The translations under genes were made by a program, and so were the position numbers. Below, in pieces: positions 36,624 through 44,826 of a DNA stretch of 64,000 nt. The notes beneath the pieces were generated by a model. The model saw nothing but the letters and a program-made list of their open reading frames with translations. It had not been told where the DNA came from and searched no databases. Location: positions 2,692,001 to 2,756,000 of the forward strand of contig NZ_CP150951.2 of assembly GCF_038069655.2 (NCBI RefSeq), given 5' to 3'. The stretch comes from Yoonia sp. BS5-3. GTDB taxonomy: Bacteria > Pseudomonadota > Alphaproteobacteria > Rhodobacterales > Rhodobacteraceae. Each line of letters begins with the position of its first letter. Positions within the stretch are counted from its first letter, which is position 1.

Positions 36624-37802
36624 ATGTTTGATTTTTTAACCCGTACGAAGCCTGAAACGGCGGCCGTTGAAGTGAAGGCTTCGGCGACTGGGCGTGTCAT
36701 GGCGATGTCCGGTGCCGGTCGTGTGGCCTGGTCCCCCCGGGATGCAGCGTCGCTGACCCGAAATGGTTTCACAGGTAATCCGATTGGTTTTCGCGCTGTG
36801 AAGCTGATTGCCGAAGCAGCTGCGGCTTTGCCTCTTGTCGTGCAAGATGTCGATCGTCGCTACGACACCCATCCTGTGCAAGAGCTGCTGTCCCGCCCAA
36901 ATGGGGGGCAGGGCCGGGCCGAGTTGTTGGAGGCTCTTTTTGGTCAGGTATTGCTGACCGGAAACGGGTATTTGGAGGCCGTTTTTGACGAGGCTCTGCC
37001 TGTTGAGTTGCATGTTTTGCGCTCTGACCGCATGTCTGTCGTGCCAGGCGCCGATGGTTGGCCTGTTGCCTATGAATATAATGTCAGCGGCCGGAAGCAC
37101 CGATTTGCTGTTTCAGACGCTGTTAGTCCGATTTGCCATATCAAGAGCTTTCATCCCCAGGATGATCATTATGGCTTCTCTGCATTGCAAGCGGCTGCTT
37201 CCGCTATTGACGTGCATAACGCGGCATCCAGATGGTCCAAGGCCTTGCTGGATAATGCAGCGCGCCCGTCTGGCGCGATTGTTTACCGCGGCGCCGATGG
37301 TCAGGGCGCGTTGAGTGCCGATCAGTATGATCGCCTGCTTGGTGAGATGGAGACCCAGCACCAAGGTGCCCGGAATGCGGGCCGCCCAATGTTGCTTGAA
37401 GGTGGTCTTGATTGGAAACCTATGGGTTTCTCACCCTCCGATATGGAGTTTCAAAAGACCAAGGAAGCCGCTGCCCGAGAGATCGCTATAGCCTTTGGTA
37501 TTCCGCCTATGTTGTTGGGGATTCCAGGTGATGCCACCTATGCCAATTACCAAGAGGCAAATCGGGCATTTTATCGCCTGACGGTCTTGCCCCTGGCGAC
37601 CCGCGTTGTCAGCGCGATTGCCGATTGGTTGTCCGATTTCACGGGTGAACGGATCGCGATGCGCCCTGATCTTGATCAGATCCCGGCACTTTCGGCAGAG
37701 CGTGACGCGCAATGGCGCCGCGTTGCAGAGGCTGCTTTTCTGACTGATGCAGAAAAGCGTTCCTTGCTTGGCCTACCTGCATTGGAGGTCGGCGATGGAT
37801 AA
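36624..37802 (+). CDS. GTA portal protein, HK97 family (orfg3)
   Basis: The portal forms the 12-subunit DNA channel at one capsid vertex. The 392-residue product begins MFDFLTRTKPE after an AAGGAG site. It has family segments NPIGFRAVKLIAEAAAALP, GNGYLEAVFDEA, HIKSFHPQDDHYGFSALQAA and the helical FQKTKEAAAREIAIAFGIPPMLLG wing/crown portion. A 111-bp gap after the terminase gene contains two adjacent palindromes (CGCAGGCCTGCG and TGCGTACGCA near 36520). The stop overlaps orfg3.5. Confidence 0.96.
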   Translation: MFDFLTRTKPETAAVEVKASATGRVMAMSGAGRVAWSPRDAASLTRNGFTGNPIGFRAVKLIAEAAAALPLVVQDVDRRYDTHPVQELLSRPNGGQGRAELLEALFGQVLLTGNGYLEAVFDEALPVELHVLRSDRMSVVPGADGWPVAYEYNVSGRKHRFAVSDAVSPICHIKSFHPQDDHYGFSALQAAASAIDVHNAASRWSKALLDNAARPSGAIVYRGADGQGALSADQYDRLLGEMETQHQGARNAGRPMLLEGGLDWKPMGFSPSDMEFQKTKEAAAREIAIAFGIPPMLLGIPGDATYANYQEANRAFYRLTVLPLATRVVSAIADWLSDFTGERIAMRPDLDQIPALSAERDAQWRRVAEAAFLTDAEKRSLLGLPALEVGDG

Positions 37803-38007
37803 CAATGTCGTTGACCTAAAGGGAAAACCACGGCCTCAAAGCAAACCGCCTGTTTCTGATTTCTGGTTCGCACAAGTGGATGTTCGCCTGGGCCGGATTG
37901 AATTCATGGTGTCGCGGCTTGAATGGCAGATATGGCTGATTGTCTGCGGTTGTGCGGGGCTTTTGGTTTTCGAGATCGTCAAAGCGCTAAGTGGGGGACC
38001 CCTATGA
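37795..38007 (+). CDS. GTA orfg3.5, small single-span protein
   Basis: The 70-residue product (MDNNVVDLKGKPRPQSK...) overlaps the portal stop by 8 bases and the protease start by 4. It has a hydrophobic C-terminal half (WQIWLIVCGCAGLLVFEIV) likely to span the membrane, which is odd for a capsid-region protein. It matches RcGTA g3.5 by position, and that gene has no settled role. A GGAGG sequence precedes the ATG. Confidence 0.8.
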   Translation: MDNNVVDLKGKPRPQSKPPVSDFWFAQVDVRLGRIEFMVSRLEWQIWLIVCGCAGLLVFEIVKALSGGPL

Positions 38008-38534
38008 ATTTGGAACATAAGTTTTGTGCGCTGGGCACGGATGTGACTGTCACTGACGGCACAACGATCAGCGGTTACGCTTCGCTATTTGGTAAGGCTG
38101 ATCAGGGCGGTGATACGGTTCAACGCGGCGCTTATCGGTCATCTTTGGCCAAAGGCCGTTCGATCAAGATGCTTTGGCAGCATGATCCGGCGCAGCCCAT
38201 CGGTGTATGGGACGAAGTGCGCGAAGATGATCGCGGCTTGTGGGTCAAGGGCCGGTTGCTGACCGATGTTGCGAAAGGCAGAGAGGCCGCGTCATTGATT
38301 GGCGCTGGTGCGATTGACGGTCTGTCGATCGGCTATCGCACCGTAAAGGCCCAGAAGGATGACAAGGGCGGTCGCCTTTTGTCTGAACTGGAGCTTTGGG
38401 AAGTGTCCCTTGTGACCTTTCCGATGCTTCCTGATGCGCGTGTCGCTGCCAAGGGGGATGACCCAGCGGATGCTGCACTGCGTGACTTGGCGGCTGCATT
38501 TGAGGGTGCGCGCTGCTTGATGGCTCGGGACTGA
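38004..38534 (+). CDS. GTA prohead protease, HK97 family (orfg4)
   Basis: This is the serine protease that matures the capsid. The 176-residue product has the family opening ISGYASLFGKADQGGD, the catalytic His in IKMLWQHDPAQPIG and the catalytic Ser in AIDGLSIGYRT, then ELELWEVSLVTFPMLPDA. The length is usual for HK97-type proteases. It overlaps orfg3.5 in an ATGA junction and is followed 27 bases later by the capsid gene, its substrate. Confidence 0.95.
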   Translation: MNLEHKFCALGTDVTVTDGTTISGYASLFGKADQGGDTVQRGAYRSSLAKGRSIKMLWQHDPAQPIGVWDEVREDDRGLWVKGRLLTDVAKGREAASLIGAGAIDGLSIGYRTVKAQKDDKGGRLLSELELWEVSLVTFPMLPDARVAAKGDDPADAALRDLAAAFEGARCLMARD

Positions 38535-38561
38535 CCCCCGCCACGATCAAAGGACCGATTG

Positions 38562-39743
38562 ATGACGACAACTGAGAGCTCCTCTCGGGCCGGGGAAGAT
38601 GTGTCTCCTGCCCAGGCTTTGAACACGGCGATCGCCGGTTTCATGAGCGATTTCAAAGACTTTTCCCAAGGCGTGACTGCCAAACTTCAAAAACAGGATG
38701 ACCGGATGAATAAGCTGGACCGAAAGACCATGATCTCTGCCCGCCCCGCATTGGCGGCGGCTGCTTCAGAAGATGCGCCCCATCAAAAGGCTTTTGCTGC
38801 CTATTTGCGCTCGGGCGATGATGACGCGCTGCGCGGCCTCGAGATGGAGGGCAAAGCCCTTGGCACAGCCGTTGCTGCCGATGGTGGCTATCTGGTTGAC
38901 CCGCAGACGGCGGACGCTATTCAGGGCACGTTGTCTTCGACTGCATCTATTCGTTCGATTGCCAATGTCGTGAATGTTGATGCGACATCATACGACGTTC
39001 TGGTCGATCATTCTGAGCTGGGTGCTGGATGGGCGACTGAAAGCGCTGCTGTCGTCGAGACAGACACCCCGCAGATTGAGCGAATCTCAATTCCGCTGCA
39101 TGAATTGTCGGCTTTGCCGAAAGCATCCCAACGTCTTCTTGATGACAGTGCATTTGATATTGAAGGCTGGCTGGCCAACCGGATTGCTGACAAATTTGCC
39201 CGTTCTGAAGCGAATGCATTCGTGTCTGGTGATGGCGCAGACAAGCCAACCGGCATTCTGACCTACCCGACAGTTGATAATGACAGCTGGGCCTGGGGTA
39301 GCTTGGGCTATGTTGCATCTGGTGCTGCTGGCAGCATCACCCGTGCCGACGCGATCGTTGATCTGGTTTATGCGCTTGGCGCCGAATATCGCGCGAACGG
39401 CACATTCGTCATGAACTCAAAAACTGCGGGCACCGTCCGTAAGCTGAAGGACAATGACGGTCGCTTTGTTTGGGTTGACGGTCTGGCTGTGGGCGAGCCC
39501 GCCCGCCTGATGGGCTACCGCGTTTTGATCGCTGAAGATATGCCGGACATCGATGATGATGCCATGGCCATCGCGTTTGGTGACTTTTCTGCCGGGTACA
39601 CCGTTGCAGAACGTCCTGACCTGCGCGTCCTGCGCGACCCATTCTCAGCCAAGCCGCATGTTCTGTTTTATGCAACCAAGCGTGTTGGCGGTGCTGTGAG
39701 CGATTTTGCGGCGATCAAATTGCTGAAATTCGCGGTCAGCTGA
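38562..39743 (+). CDS. GTA major capsid protein, HK97 family (orfg5)
   Basis: The 393-residue product has an N-terminal scaffolding-like helical region (about residues 1-85, removed by the protease in relatives). The HK97 fold then begins around GTAVAADGGYLVDPQT, with the GWATESAAVVETDTP E-loop region, SEANAFVSGDGADKPTGIL and the C-terminal GDFSAGYTVAERPDLRVLRDPF and KPHVLFYATKRVGGAV. A TTG one codon upstream is in frame; I use the ATG. A 168-bp non-coding gap with large inverted repeats follows. Confidence 0.96.
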   Translation: MTTTESSSRAGEDVSPAQALNTAIAGFMSDFKDFSQGVTAKLQKQDDRMNKLDRKTMISARPALAAAASEDAPHQKAFAAYLRSGDDDALRGLEMEGKALGTAVAADGGYLVDPQTADAIQGTLSSTASIRSIANVVNVDATSYDVLVDHSELGAGWATESAAVVETDTPQIERISIPLHELSALPKASQRLLDDSAFDIEGWLANRIADKFARSEANAFVSGDGADKPTGILTYPTVDNDSWAWGSLGYVASGAAGSITRADAIVDLVYALGAEYRANGTFVMNSKTAGTVRKLKDNDGRFVWVDGLAVGEPARLMGYRVLIAEDMPDIDDDAMAIAFGDFSAGYTVAERPDLRVLRDPFSAKPHVLFYATKRVGGAVSDFAAIKLLKFAVS

Positions 39744-39758
39744 GGCTGACACGCGAGA

Positions 39759-39885
39759 GATGCGCCCCATTCATTTGGGCGCATCTGCCCCGGACGCATG
39801 TCAGGCAATCCCCGCATTGTCTAGCTGCTCCCTTCCGTCCGAGCAATGCGGGGGGTGTGCATGCGTCCGGGCTCAACTGCCCGGA
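39759..39885 (+). promoter_or_regulatory. Nested inverted repeats between GTA capsid and connector genes
   Basis: Four helices are possible. Hairpin A pairs GATGCGCCC (39759-39767) with GGGCGCATC (39777-39785). Outer helix B pairs CCCGGACGCATG (39789-39800) with CATGCGTCCGGG (39860-39871). Inner helix C pairs CCCCGCATTG (39810-39819) with CAATGCGGGG (39844-39853). Hairpin D pairs TCCGGGC (39866-39872) with GCCCGGA (39879-39885). All are perfect. B and D share bases and cannot form together, as in an attenuator or switch. Confidence 0.7.
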
Positions 39886-39911
39886 TGATCAGTGAATTTC
39901 GGAGTCGTTCC

Positions 39912-40511
39912 ATGATGTTAATCGAAGAGACCACAGTGCCGAGTGCTGCACTTCCGGTCGCACAAATGAAAGACCATATGCGCCTTGGTTCGGGTTTCTC
40001 CGACGATGGATTGCAAGATCCTGTGCTGGAAACATATCTTCGCGCCGCCCTCGCGGCGATCGAAGCCCGCACCGGCAAAATACTGGTCGAACGCGAATTT
40101 AGCTGGACATTGACTGCCTGGCGGGATTGCCGGCGTCAGCCGTTGCCCGTTGCCCCGGTGAATGCTGTAACCAGCGTCACGCTGATCGCCATGAATGGCG
40201 AAGAGACAATCGCCGATGATGCAGCATGGTCTTTGCAGCCTGACAACCAGCGCCCCTGTCTGCGCGCAACTGGCGCCAGTCTGCCGGCCTGTCCGGCTGG
40301 CGGTTCAATCCGGATCGGCTTTCTTGCGGGTTTTGGGCCGGATTGGGGCGATTTACCTGCCGATCTGGCCCAGGCCGTCATGATGTTGGCCGCCTATTAT
40401 TACGAATACCGGCACGACACTGCACAAGCGCGCGGCTTGTTACCTTTTGGCGTTTCGTCCTTGATTGAGCGCTACCGGACCGTGCGCATGTTCATGGGAG
40501 GCCAGAGATGA
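39912..40511 (+). CDS. GTA head-tail connector (orfg6, gp6-like)
   Basis: The 199-residue product (MMLIEETTVPSAALPVAQMKDHMRLG...) has the gp6-type adaptor pattern: an N-terminal LAxxKxHLRLxxxxxD region, LRAALAAIEARTGKILVEREFSWTL and a GGSIRIGFLAGFG strand. It ends in the helix DLAQAVMMLAAYYYEYRH. The start follows the structured 168-bp gap and has a GGAG site nine bases upstream; ATG 39915 is equivalent. It overlaps orfg7 by 4 bases. Confidence 0.9.
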   Translation: MMLIEETTVPSAALPVAQMKDHMRLGSGFSDDGLQDPVLETYLRAALAAIEARTGKILVEREFSWTLTAWRDCRRQPLPVAPVNAVTSVTLIAMNGEETIADDAAWSLQPDNQRPCLRATGASLPACPAGGSIRIGFLAGFGPDWGDLPADLAQAVMMLAAYYYEYRHDTAQARGLLPFGVSSLIERYRTVRMFMGGQR

Positions 40512-40846
40512 GAATGCCCGATCTGTCGCGCCCGCTGGTCCTGGAGCAGCCCGTCCAGGTTGCCGATGGCGCGGGCGGCTACACACGCGATTGGCAAGAG
40601 CTTGGCGTTCTATGGGCTGAGGTCACGTCCGGAGCGGGCAGGGAGGCTGCCGCCTTTGCTGTCACTGTTTCACGCGTGCCTTATCGCATTGTTGTTCGCG
40701 CATCCAAACCCGGCGCGCCGTCCCGTCCTGTGCCTGGCCAACGATTTCGGGATGGTACTCGCGTTTTCAATATCAATGCTGTCGCCGACAGAGGCACGGA
40801 TGGGCGGTATCTGATCTGCCGTACGGAAGAGGAGGTGGCGTCATGA
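40508..40846 (+). CDS. GTA head closure / head-tail stopper protein (orfg7)
   Basis: The 112-residue protein has the beta-barrel pattern of SPP1 gp16-type head-closure proteins: LVLEQPVQVADGAGGYTRDW, LGVLWAEVTSGAGREAA, then a YRIVVRAS strand and the GTRVFNINAVADRG hairpin. It joins the connector ring to the tail. Both ends overlap neighbouring genes in ATGA-type junctions, typical of the tightly coupled head-tail genes. Confidence 0.9.
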   Translation: MRMPDLSRPLVLEQPVQVADGAGGYTRDWQELGVLWAEVTSGAGREAAAFAVTVSRVPYRIVVRASKPGAPSRPVPGQRFRDGTRVFNINAVADRGTDGRYLICRTEEEVAS

Positions 40847-41256
40847 GTTATGGTGTCGCGGCCGCCTTGCAGACTGCAATTTTCCAGGAGCTGACAAATC
40901 ATGCAGGGCTTACGGCGCTGCTGGGTGGTGCCGTTTATGATGCGCTTCCGCCCGGCGCATTGCCGCCTCTCTACGCGATACTTGGCTCGGAAGATGTCAA
41001 GGATGCATCCGACAAGACTGGGGGCGGCGCGCTTCACGAGTTCACAGTGACAGTTGTGACCGAAAGCGCAGGCTTTGCGTCGGCTAAAGTTGCAGCAGCA
41101 GCGATCAGTGATGTGCTGACCGCAAGCGATCTGGCTTTGTCACGTGGCACGCTTGTCGCCTTGAACTTTTACAAGGCCAAAGCAGCCCGTATCGGCACCG
41201 GCGACAAGCGCCAGATTGACCTTATTTTTCGTGCGCGCGTGTCTGACGAAACCTAG
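40843..41256 (+). CDS. GTA tail terminator, DUF3168 family (orfg8)
   Basis: The 137-residue product has DUF3168 features: an N-terminal VAAALQTAIFQELTNHAGL helix, LPPLYAILGSEDVKD, and a terminal strand KRQIDLIFRARV. DUF3168 proteins cap the tail tube at the head-proximal end. Start and stop are well supported: coupled to orfg7 upstream and followed by a gap of 30 bases with a new AGGAG site for orfg9. Confidence 0.92.
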   Translation: MSYGVAAALQTAIFQELTNHAGLTALLGGAVYDALPPGALPPLYAILGSEDVKDASDKTGGGALHEFTVTVVTESAGFASAKVAAAAISDVLTASDLALSRGTLVALNFYKAKAARIGTGDKRQIDLIFRARVSDET

Positions 41257-41286
41257 TCCAAGAATTAGCAAAAAGGAGTGCCCCAG

Positions 41287-41703
41287 ATGGTGGCTCAGAA
41301 CGGTAAAGACCTGTTGATCAAGATCGATATGACGGGCGGTGGTTTGTTTGAGACGGTTGCTGGATTGCGTGCAACACGTATCAGTTTCAATGCTGAAAGC
41401 GTTGAAGTGACGAGCCTTGAAAGCTCTGGTGGGTGGCGCGAATTGCTATCAGGTGCAGGTGTGAAAACCGCATCCTTGTCTGGATCCGGCGTTTTCAAGG
41501 ATGAGGCCACTGACGAACGTGCACGGCAGATATTCTTTGATGGTGAAACGCCGAACTTTCAGGTGATCATTCCTGACTTTGGCACCGTGGAAGGTGCGTT
41601 TCAGATCACCTCAATCGAATATTCGGGATCTTACAATGGCGAGGCGACCTATGAGCTGTCGCTCGCATCGGCCGGTGCGCTGAGCTTTACGGCACTGATC
41701 TGA
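41287..41703 (+). CDS. GTA major tail protein, TP901-1 family (orfg9)
   Basis: This is the tail tube subunit. The 138-residue product has the TP901-1/TIGR02126-type opening GKDLLIKIDMTGGGLFETVAGLR, then the SVEVTSLESSGGWRELL segment and the TYELSLASAGALSFTA C-terminal strand. The ATG at 41287 lies eight bases after AGGAG; a GTG at 41278 is too close to that site. It shares one base with orfg10. Confidence 0.93.
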   Translation: MVAQNGKDLLIKIDMTGGGLFETVAGLRATRISFNAESVEVTSLESSGGWRELLSGAGVKTASLSGSGVFKDEATDERARQIFFDGETPNFQVIIPDFGTVEGAFQITSIEYSGSYNGEATYELSLASAGALSFTALI

Positions 41704-42017
41704 TGGCGAATCCGTGGTCTGGAGAAGTGTCGATTTGCATCGATGGGAAAGCCCATAACTGCAAATTGACGCTGGGTGCCTTGGCGGAGCTGGAAAGTGC
41801 GCTTGGCGAAGGGTCTTTGGTGGCCTTAGCCCGCCGTTTTGAAAATGGCGATTTTTCGGGAGCCGACGTTTTGGCCGTCATCGTTGCAGGCCTTCGTGGC
41901 GGCGGATGGACCGGCCAGACTGCGGATTTGCTGACCTGTGAGATTGAAAATGGTCCTGTCGGGGCTGCGAAGGTTGCGGCGTTGCTGTTGACCCGCGCAT
42001 TTACGGCGCCTGGATGA
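41703..42017 (+). CDS. GTA tail assembly chaperone-like protein (orfg10)
   Basis: The 104-residue protein (MANPWSGEVSICIDGKAHNCKLTLGALAELES...) has the GTA_TAC family layout: a short beta hairpin carrying the tube-interaction surface, then TLGALAELESAL and helical repeats ending AAKVAALLLTRAFTAPG. In phages this position holds the tail assembly chaperone gpG. It overlaps orfg10.1 by 4 bases. A -1 frameshift to fuse with orfg10.1, as in lambda gpG-gpGT, was looked for but no slippery site was seen. Confidence 0.88.
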   Translation: MANPWSGEVSICIDGKAHNCKLTLGALAELESALGEGSLVALARRFENGDFSGADVLAVIVAGLRGGGWTGQTADLLTCEIENGPVGAAKVAALLLTRAFTAPG

Positions 42018-42205
42018 CCCGGCTTGACTGGCCCGGCCTGATGTATGCGGGGTTAGCTATCCTGCGGCTTCGGCCTGCTGAATTTTGGGCGCTTACACCT
42101 GCGGAACTGCAAATGATGCTGGGCTTGACCAGCAAGGAAAGCCCGATGGATCGGAGCCGGCTTGATGCTTTGGCAAGAGCTTTTCCGGACAAGATAGAGG
42201 ACTAG
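42014..42205 (+). CDS. GTA orfg10.1, rcc01693-type small tail assembly protein
   Basis: The 63-residue product (MTRLDWPGLMYAGLAILRLRPAEFWALTPAELQMML...) matches the short family found between the chaperone and tape-measure genes in alphaproteobacterial GTAs. The LRPAEFWALTPAE motif is its hallmark and resembles the C-terminal T-domain of phage tail chaperones. The ATG overlaps the orfg10 stop (ATGA). It is separated from the tape-measure gene by 3 bases. Confidence 0.88.
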   Translation: MTRLDWPGLMYAGLAILRLRPAEFWALTPAELQMMLGLTSKESPMDRSRLDALARAFPDKIED

Positions 42206-42208
42206 GCC

Positions 42209-42868
42209 ATGGACGAGATTGAACAAATTGATGCGCTTGAGGGCGATGTCAGTTCGCTCGAAAACACGTTGAGCGATGCGGCAGAAATGACCGCCGCCTT
42301 TGATCGCCAATTGCGTGACGTTCAGGGCGCGCTGGGTGAGACAACCCGTGATTTGGGCAACCTTGAGCGTGGTTTTTCTAACGGTCTGAGACGCGCCTTT
42401 GACGGTGTCCTGCTTGATGGAATGAAGCTGTCGGATGCGCTGGGCGGCCTGGCGCAGTCCATGATCAACACAGCCTATTCTGCTGCGATGCAGCCCGTGA
42501 CCAACCATTTGGGATCGCTGTTATCGGATGGTCTGAATGCGGCGGTATCGAGTGTGATGCCCTTCGCCGATGGCGCCCCGTTTTCGCAGGGTCGTGTGAT
42601 GCCTTTTGCCAAGGGCGGCATTGTGAGTAGCCCGACATCTTTTCCGATGCGTGGCGCAACCGGTTTGATGGGCGAAGCTGGACCGGAGGCGATCATGCCC
42701 CTGGCCCGCGGTGCGGATGGTCGGTTGGGTGTCCGCACCCAAGGGTCGTCGGCTGTGTCGGTCACTATGAATATCAGCACCCCGGATGCGCTGGGTTTCC
42801 AGCGCAGTCAGGGACAAATTGCGACGCAGATGGCCCGGGCGTTGGGCCGTAGCCAACGTAATCGTTAG
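42209..42868 (+). CDS. GTA tail tape measure protein (orfg11)
   Basis: The 219-residue protein is short for a tape measure. It has a coiled-coil N-terminus (DALEGDVSSLENTLSDAAE and following), a central helical stretch (SDALGGLAQSMINTAYSAA) and the C-terminal FAKGGIVSSPTSFPM, then LMGEAGPEAIMPLARGADG, typical of the C-terminal conserved part of many tape measures. If each residue spans about 0.15 nm as an extended helix, the tail would be near 33 nm, in line with a short-tailed particle. Confidence 0.92.
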   Translation: MDEIEQIDALEGDVSSLENTLSDAAEMTAAFDRQLRDVQGALGETTRDLGNLERGFSNGLRRAFDGVLLDGMKLSDALGGLAQSMINTAYSAAMQPVTNHLGSLLSDGLNAAVSSVMPFADGAPFSQGRVMPFAKGGIVSSPTSFPMRGATGLMGEAGPEAIMPLARGADGRLGVRTQGSSAVSVTMNISTPDALGFQRSQGQIATQMARALGRSQRNR

Positions 42869-42881
42869 GGAGCATCAAGCC

Positions 42882-43514
42882 ATGTCATTTCACGAAGTGC
42901 GTTTCCCCGCATCATTAAGCTTTGGGTCGGTTGGCGGGCCAGAACGCCGTACAGATATCGTCACTTTGGCGAACGGGTTTGAAGAGCGCAATACACCATG
43001 GGCGCATGCCCGCCGTCGCTATGACGGTGGTATGGGCCTGAGATCATTGGATGATCTTGAGACGCTGATTGCCTTTTTCGAGGCGCGGCAAGGACAATTG
43101 ATCGGTTTTCGCTGGAAAGACTGGAGTGACTACAAATCATGCGCCCCGTCGCAAGAGGTGTCTTCTTCTGATCAGCTGATCGCGACGGGGGACGAGGTTA
43201 CCGATACGTTCTCGTTAACCAAAACCTATCGTTCGGGTGAATTCAGTTATGCCAGACCGATTACTAAACCCGTCGCGGGGTCGGTACGCGTGGCGGTCGG
43301 CGGTGACCCACTTCAAGATGGGCCTGATTTCACCGTTGACGAAACCACTGGTGCACTGATCTTTCAACGCGCTCCTGGAGTTGGTGCGGAAATACGTGCC
43401 GGTTTTGAGTTCGATGTTCCGGTGCGCTTTGACACGGATGCGATCCTAACCTCGGTCTCAAGTTTTCAGGCGGGTGAGGCGCCGAATATTCCGATCGTTG
43501 AGGTTCGGGTATGA
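42882..43514 (+). CDS. GTA distal tail protein, DUF2460/TIGR02217 family (orfg12)
   Basis: The 210-residue product is recognised by FHEVRFPASLSFGSVGGPER, TDIVTLANGFEERNTPWAH, ARRRYDGGMGLRSLDDLE and AFFEARQGQLIGFRWKDW, which are strongly conserved in the family. It forms the ring at the tail tip. It starts at ATG 42882 after GGGAGCA and overlaps orfg13 by 4 bases. Confidence 0.95.
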   Translation: MSFHEVRFPASLSFGSVGGPERRTDIVTLANGFEERNTPWAHARRRYDGGMGLRSLDDLETLIAFFEARQGQLIGFRWKDWSDYKSCAPSQEVSSSDQLIATGDEVTDTFSLTKTYRSGEFSYARPITKPVAGSVRVAVGGDPLQDGPDFTVDETTGALIFQRAPGVGAEIRAGFEFDVPVRFDTDAILTSVSSFQAGEAPNIPIVEVRV

Positions 43515-44395
43515 GCGCGTTGGATCTACATGAGCACTTGGCAACCGGGGCGACCCATATGTGCCATTGCTGGCGCCTGCAGCGCCAAGACGGCGTGACG
43601 CTTGGCTTTACAGATCACGATCAACCGATTGGTTTTGACGGTGTGATCTTCCAGCCTGATACCGGGATGACGGCGCGGGCATTGTCCAGCACGACGGGGC
43701 TGTCTGTCGACAATAGCGAAGCGGCTGGCGTCCTGTCCGCGGCGGCGATTACAGAGGCCGATATTGAGGCGGGGCGCTATGATGAAGCGGCCGTGTCGAC
43801 TTGGTTGGTTCAATGGGATCAGCCCGAAAATCGTCAATTGCTGTTTTCCGGAACAATCGGTGAGATTACGCGTGTTGCTGGCGCCTTTCAGGCAGAATTG
43901 CGGGGTCTTGCTGACCCAATGAACCAGGCCACTGGGCGGACATATCTGACAACCTGTGGTGCCACTTTGGGCGACGGATCTTGCACCGCGAACCTGCTTG
44001 ATCCGCGTTATTCGACAATAATCGCCGTTCAATCTGTAGAGGCAAATCAGTTTTTCAGTTTTGATGATCTGAGTGATTTTGCCGTCCAGTGGTTCGATGG
44101 CGGATCATTAGAAGTGATATCTGGCGCTGCGACTGGGCTGTCAGGCCTGATTCGACAGGACACTGAGCATGGATCGTCGCGGCATATCCGTCTTTGGGAA
44201 CCGATACGCGCTGCAATCGTCCCCGGAGATGAGGTCCGCTTGGTGACTGGTTGCGACAAACGCGCTGAGACTTGCAAAGAGAAATTTGCGAATTTGATCA
44301 ACTTCCAGGGCTTTCCGCATATCCCGGGTGATGATTGGCTTGTCAGCGTGCCGCGCTCTGATCAGTCCAATACTGGTGGAAGTCGTAACGGATGA
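43511..44395 (+). CDS. GTA baseplate hub protein, DUF2163/TIGR02218 family (orfg13)
   Basis: The 294-residue product has the family opening HLATGATHMCHCWRLQRQDG, LGFTDHDQPI and the C-terminal cysteine block TTCGATLGDGSC plus TGCDKRAETCKEKFANLINF. These C-terminal cysteines resemble the lambda gpL-type Fe-S site, and the homologous RcGTA hub protein is reported to carry an iron-sulfur cluster. The protein bridges the distal tail ring and the megatron. Coupled to both neighbours by 4-base overlaps. Confidence 0.93.
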   Translation: MSALDLHEHLATGATHMCHCWRLQRQDGVTLGFTDHDQPIGFDGVIFQPDTGMTARALSSTTGLSVDNSEAAGVLSAAAITEADIEAGRYDEAAVSTWLVQWDQPENRQLLFSGTIGEITRVAGAFQAELRGLADPMNQATGRTYLTTCGATLGDGSCTANLLDPRYSTIIAVQSVEANQFFSFDDLSDFAVQWFDGGSLEVISGAATGLSGLIRQDTEHGSSRHIRLWEPIRAAIVPGDEVRLVTGCDKRAETCKEKFANLINFQGFPHIPGDDWLVSVPRSDQSNTGGSRNG

Positions 44396-44820
44396 ACCAA
44401 GACATCGTAAATTCTGCACGCTCGTGGATTGGAACGCCCTATCTTCATCAAGCGTCGGTCAAAGGGGTCGGTTGCGACTGTTTAGGCTTGTTACGTGGTG
44501 TTTGGCGTGAAGTCATTGGCCCAGAACCTGAACTGGTTCCTGCCTACACGCCAGATTGGGCCGAGCCGCAAGCTGATGAATTATTGCACGCTGCCGCCCA
44601 ACGCCACATGCAAGAGACCACAGACGAACTGCGCCCGGGCCAAATACTGCTGTTTCGGATGCGCAGCGGCGCTGTTGCCAAGCATATCGGGATAATATCG
44701 CAAGCGGCCTCGGACGCCCGTTTTATCCATGCCTACACAGGGCATGGCGTGATCGAGAGCCCGCTTTCCGCGCCTTGGCACAGACGCATTGCGGCTCGTT
44801 TTCAAATTTCACAAGGATAA
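44392..44820 (+). CDS. GTA cell-wall peptidase, NlpC/P60 family (orfg14)
   Basis: The 142-residue enzyme has the NlpC/P60 catalytic Cys at residue 30 in GVGCDCLGLLRG and the His at residue 98 in GAVAKHIGIISQA. WIGTPYLHQAS is the usual N-terminal piece. It is carried in the tail tip, probably to cut recipient peptidoglycan during DNA entry. It overlaps orfg13 and is 6 bases from the megatron gene. Confidence 0.94.
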   Translation: MNQDIVNSARSWIGTPYLHQASVKGVGCDCLGLLRGVWREVIGPEPELVPAYTPDWAEPQADELLHAAAQRHMQETTDELRPGQILLFRMRSGAVAKHIGIISQAASDARFIHAYTGHGVIESPLSAPWHRRIAARFQISQG

Positions 44821-44826
44821 TCTATC

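Noticed and set aside
41703-42205. Programmed frameshift joining orfg10 and orfg10.1, as in lambda gpG-gpGT
   Set aside because: No slippery heptamer was found near the overlap, and orfg10.1 has its own ATG in an ATGA junction.
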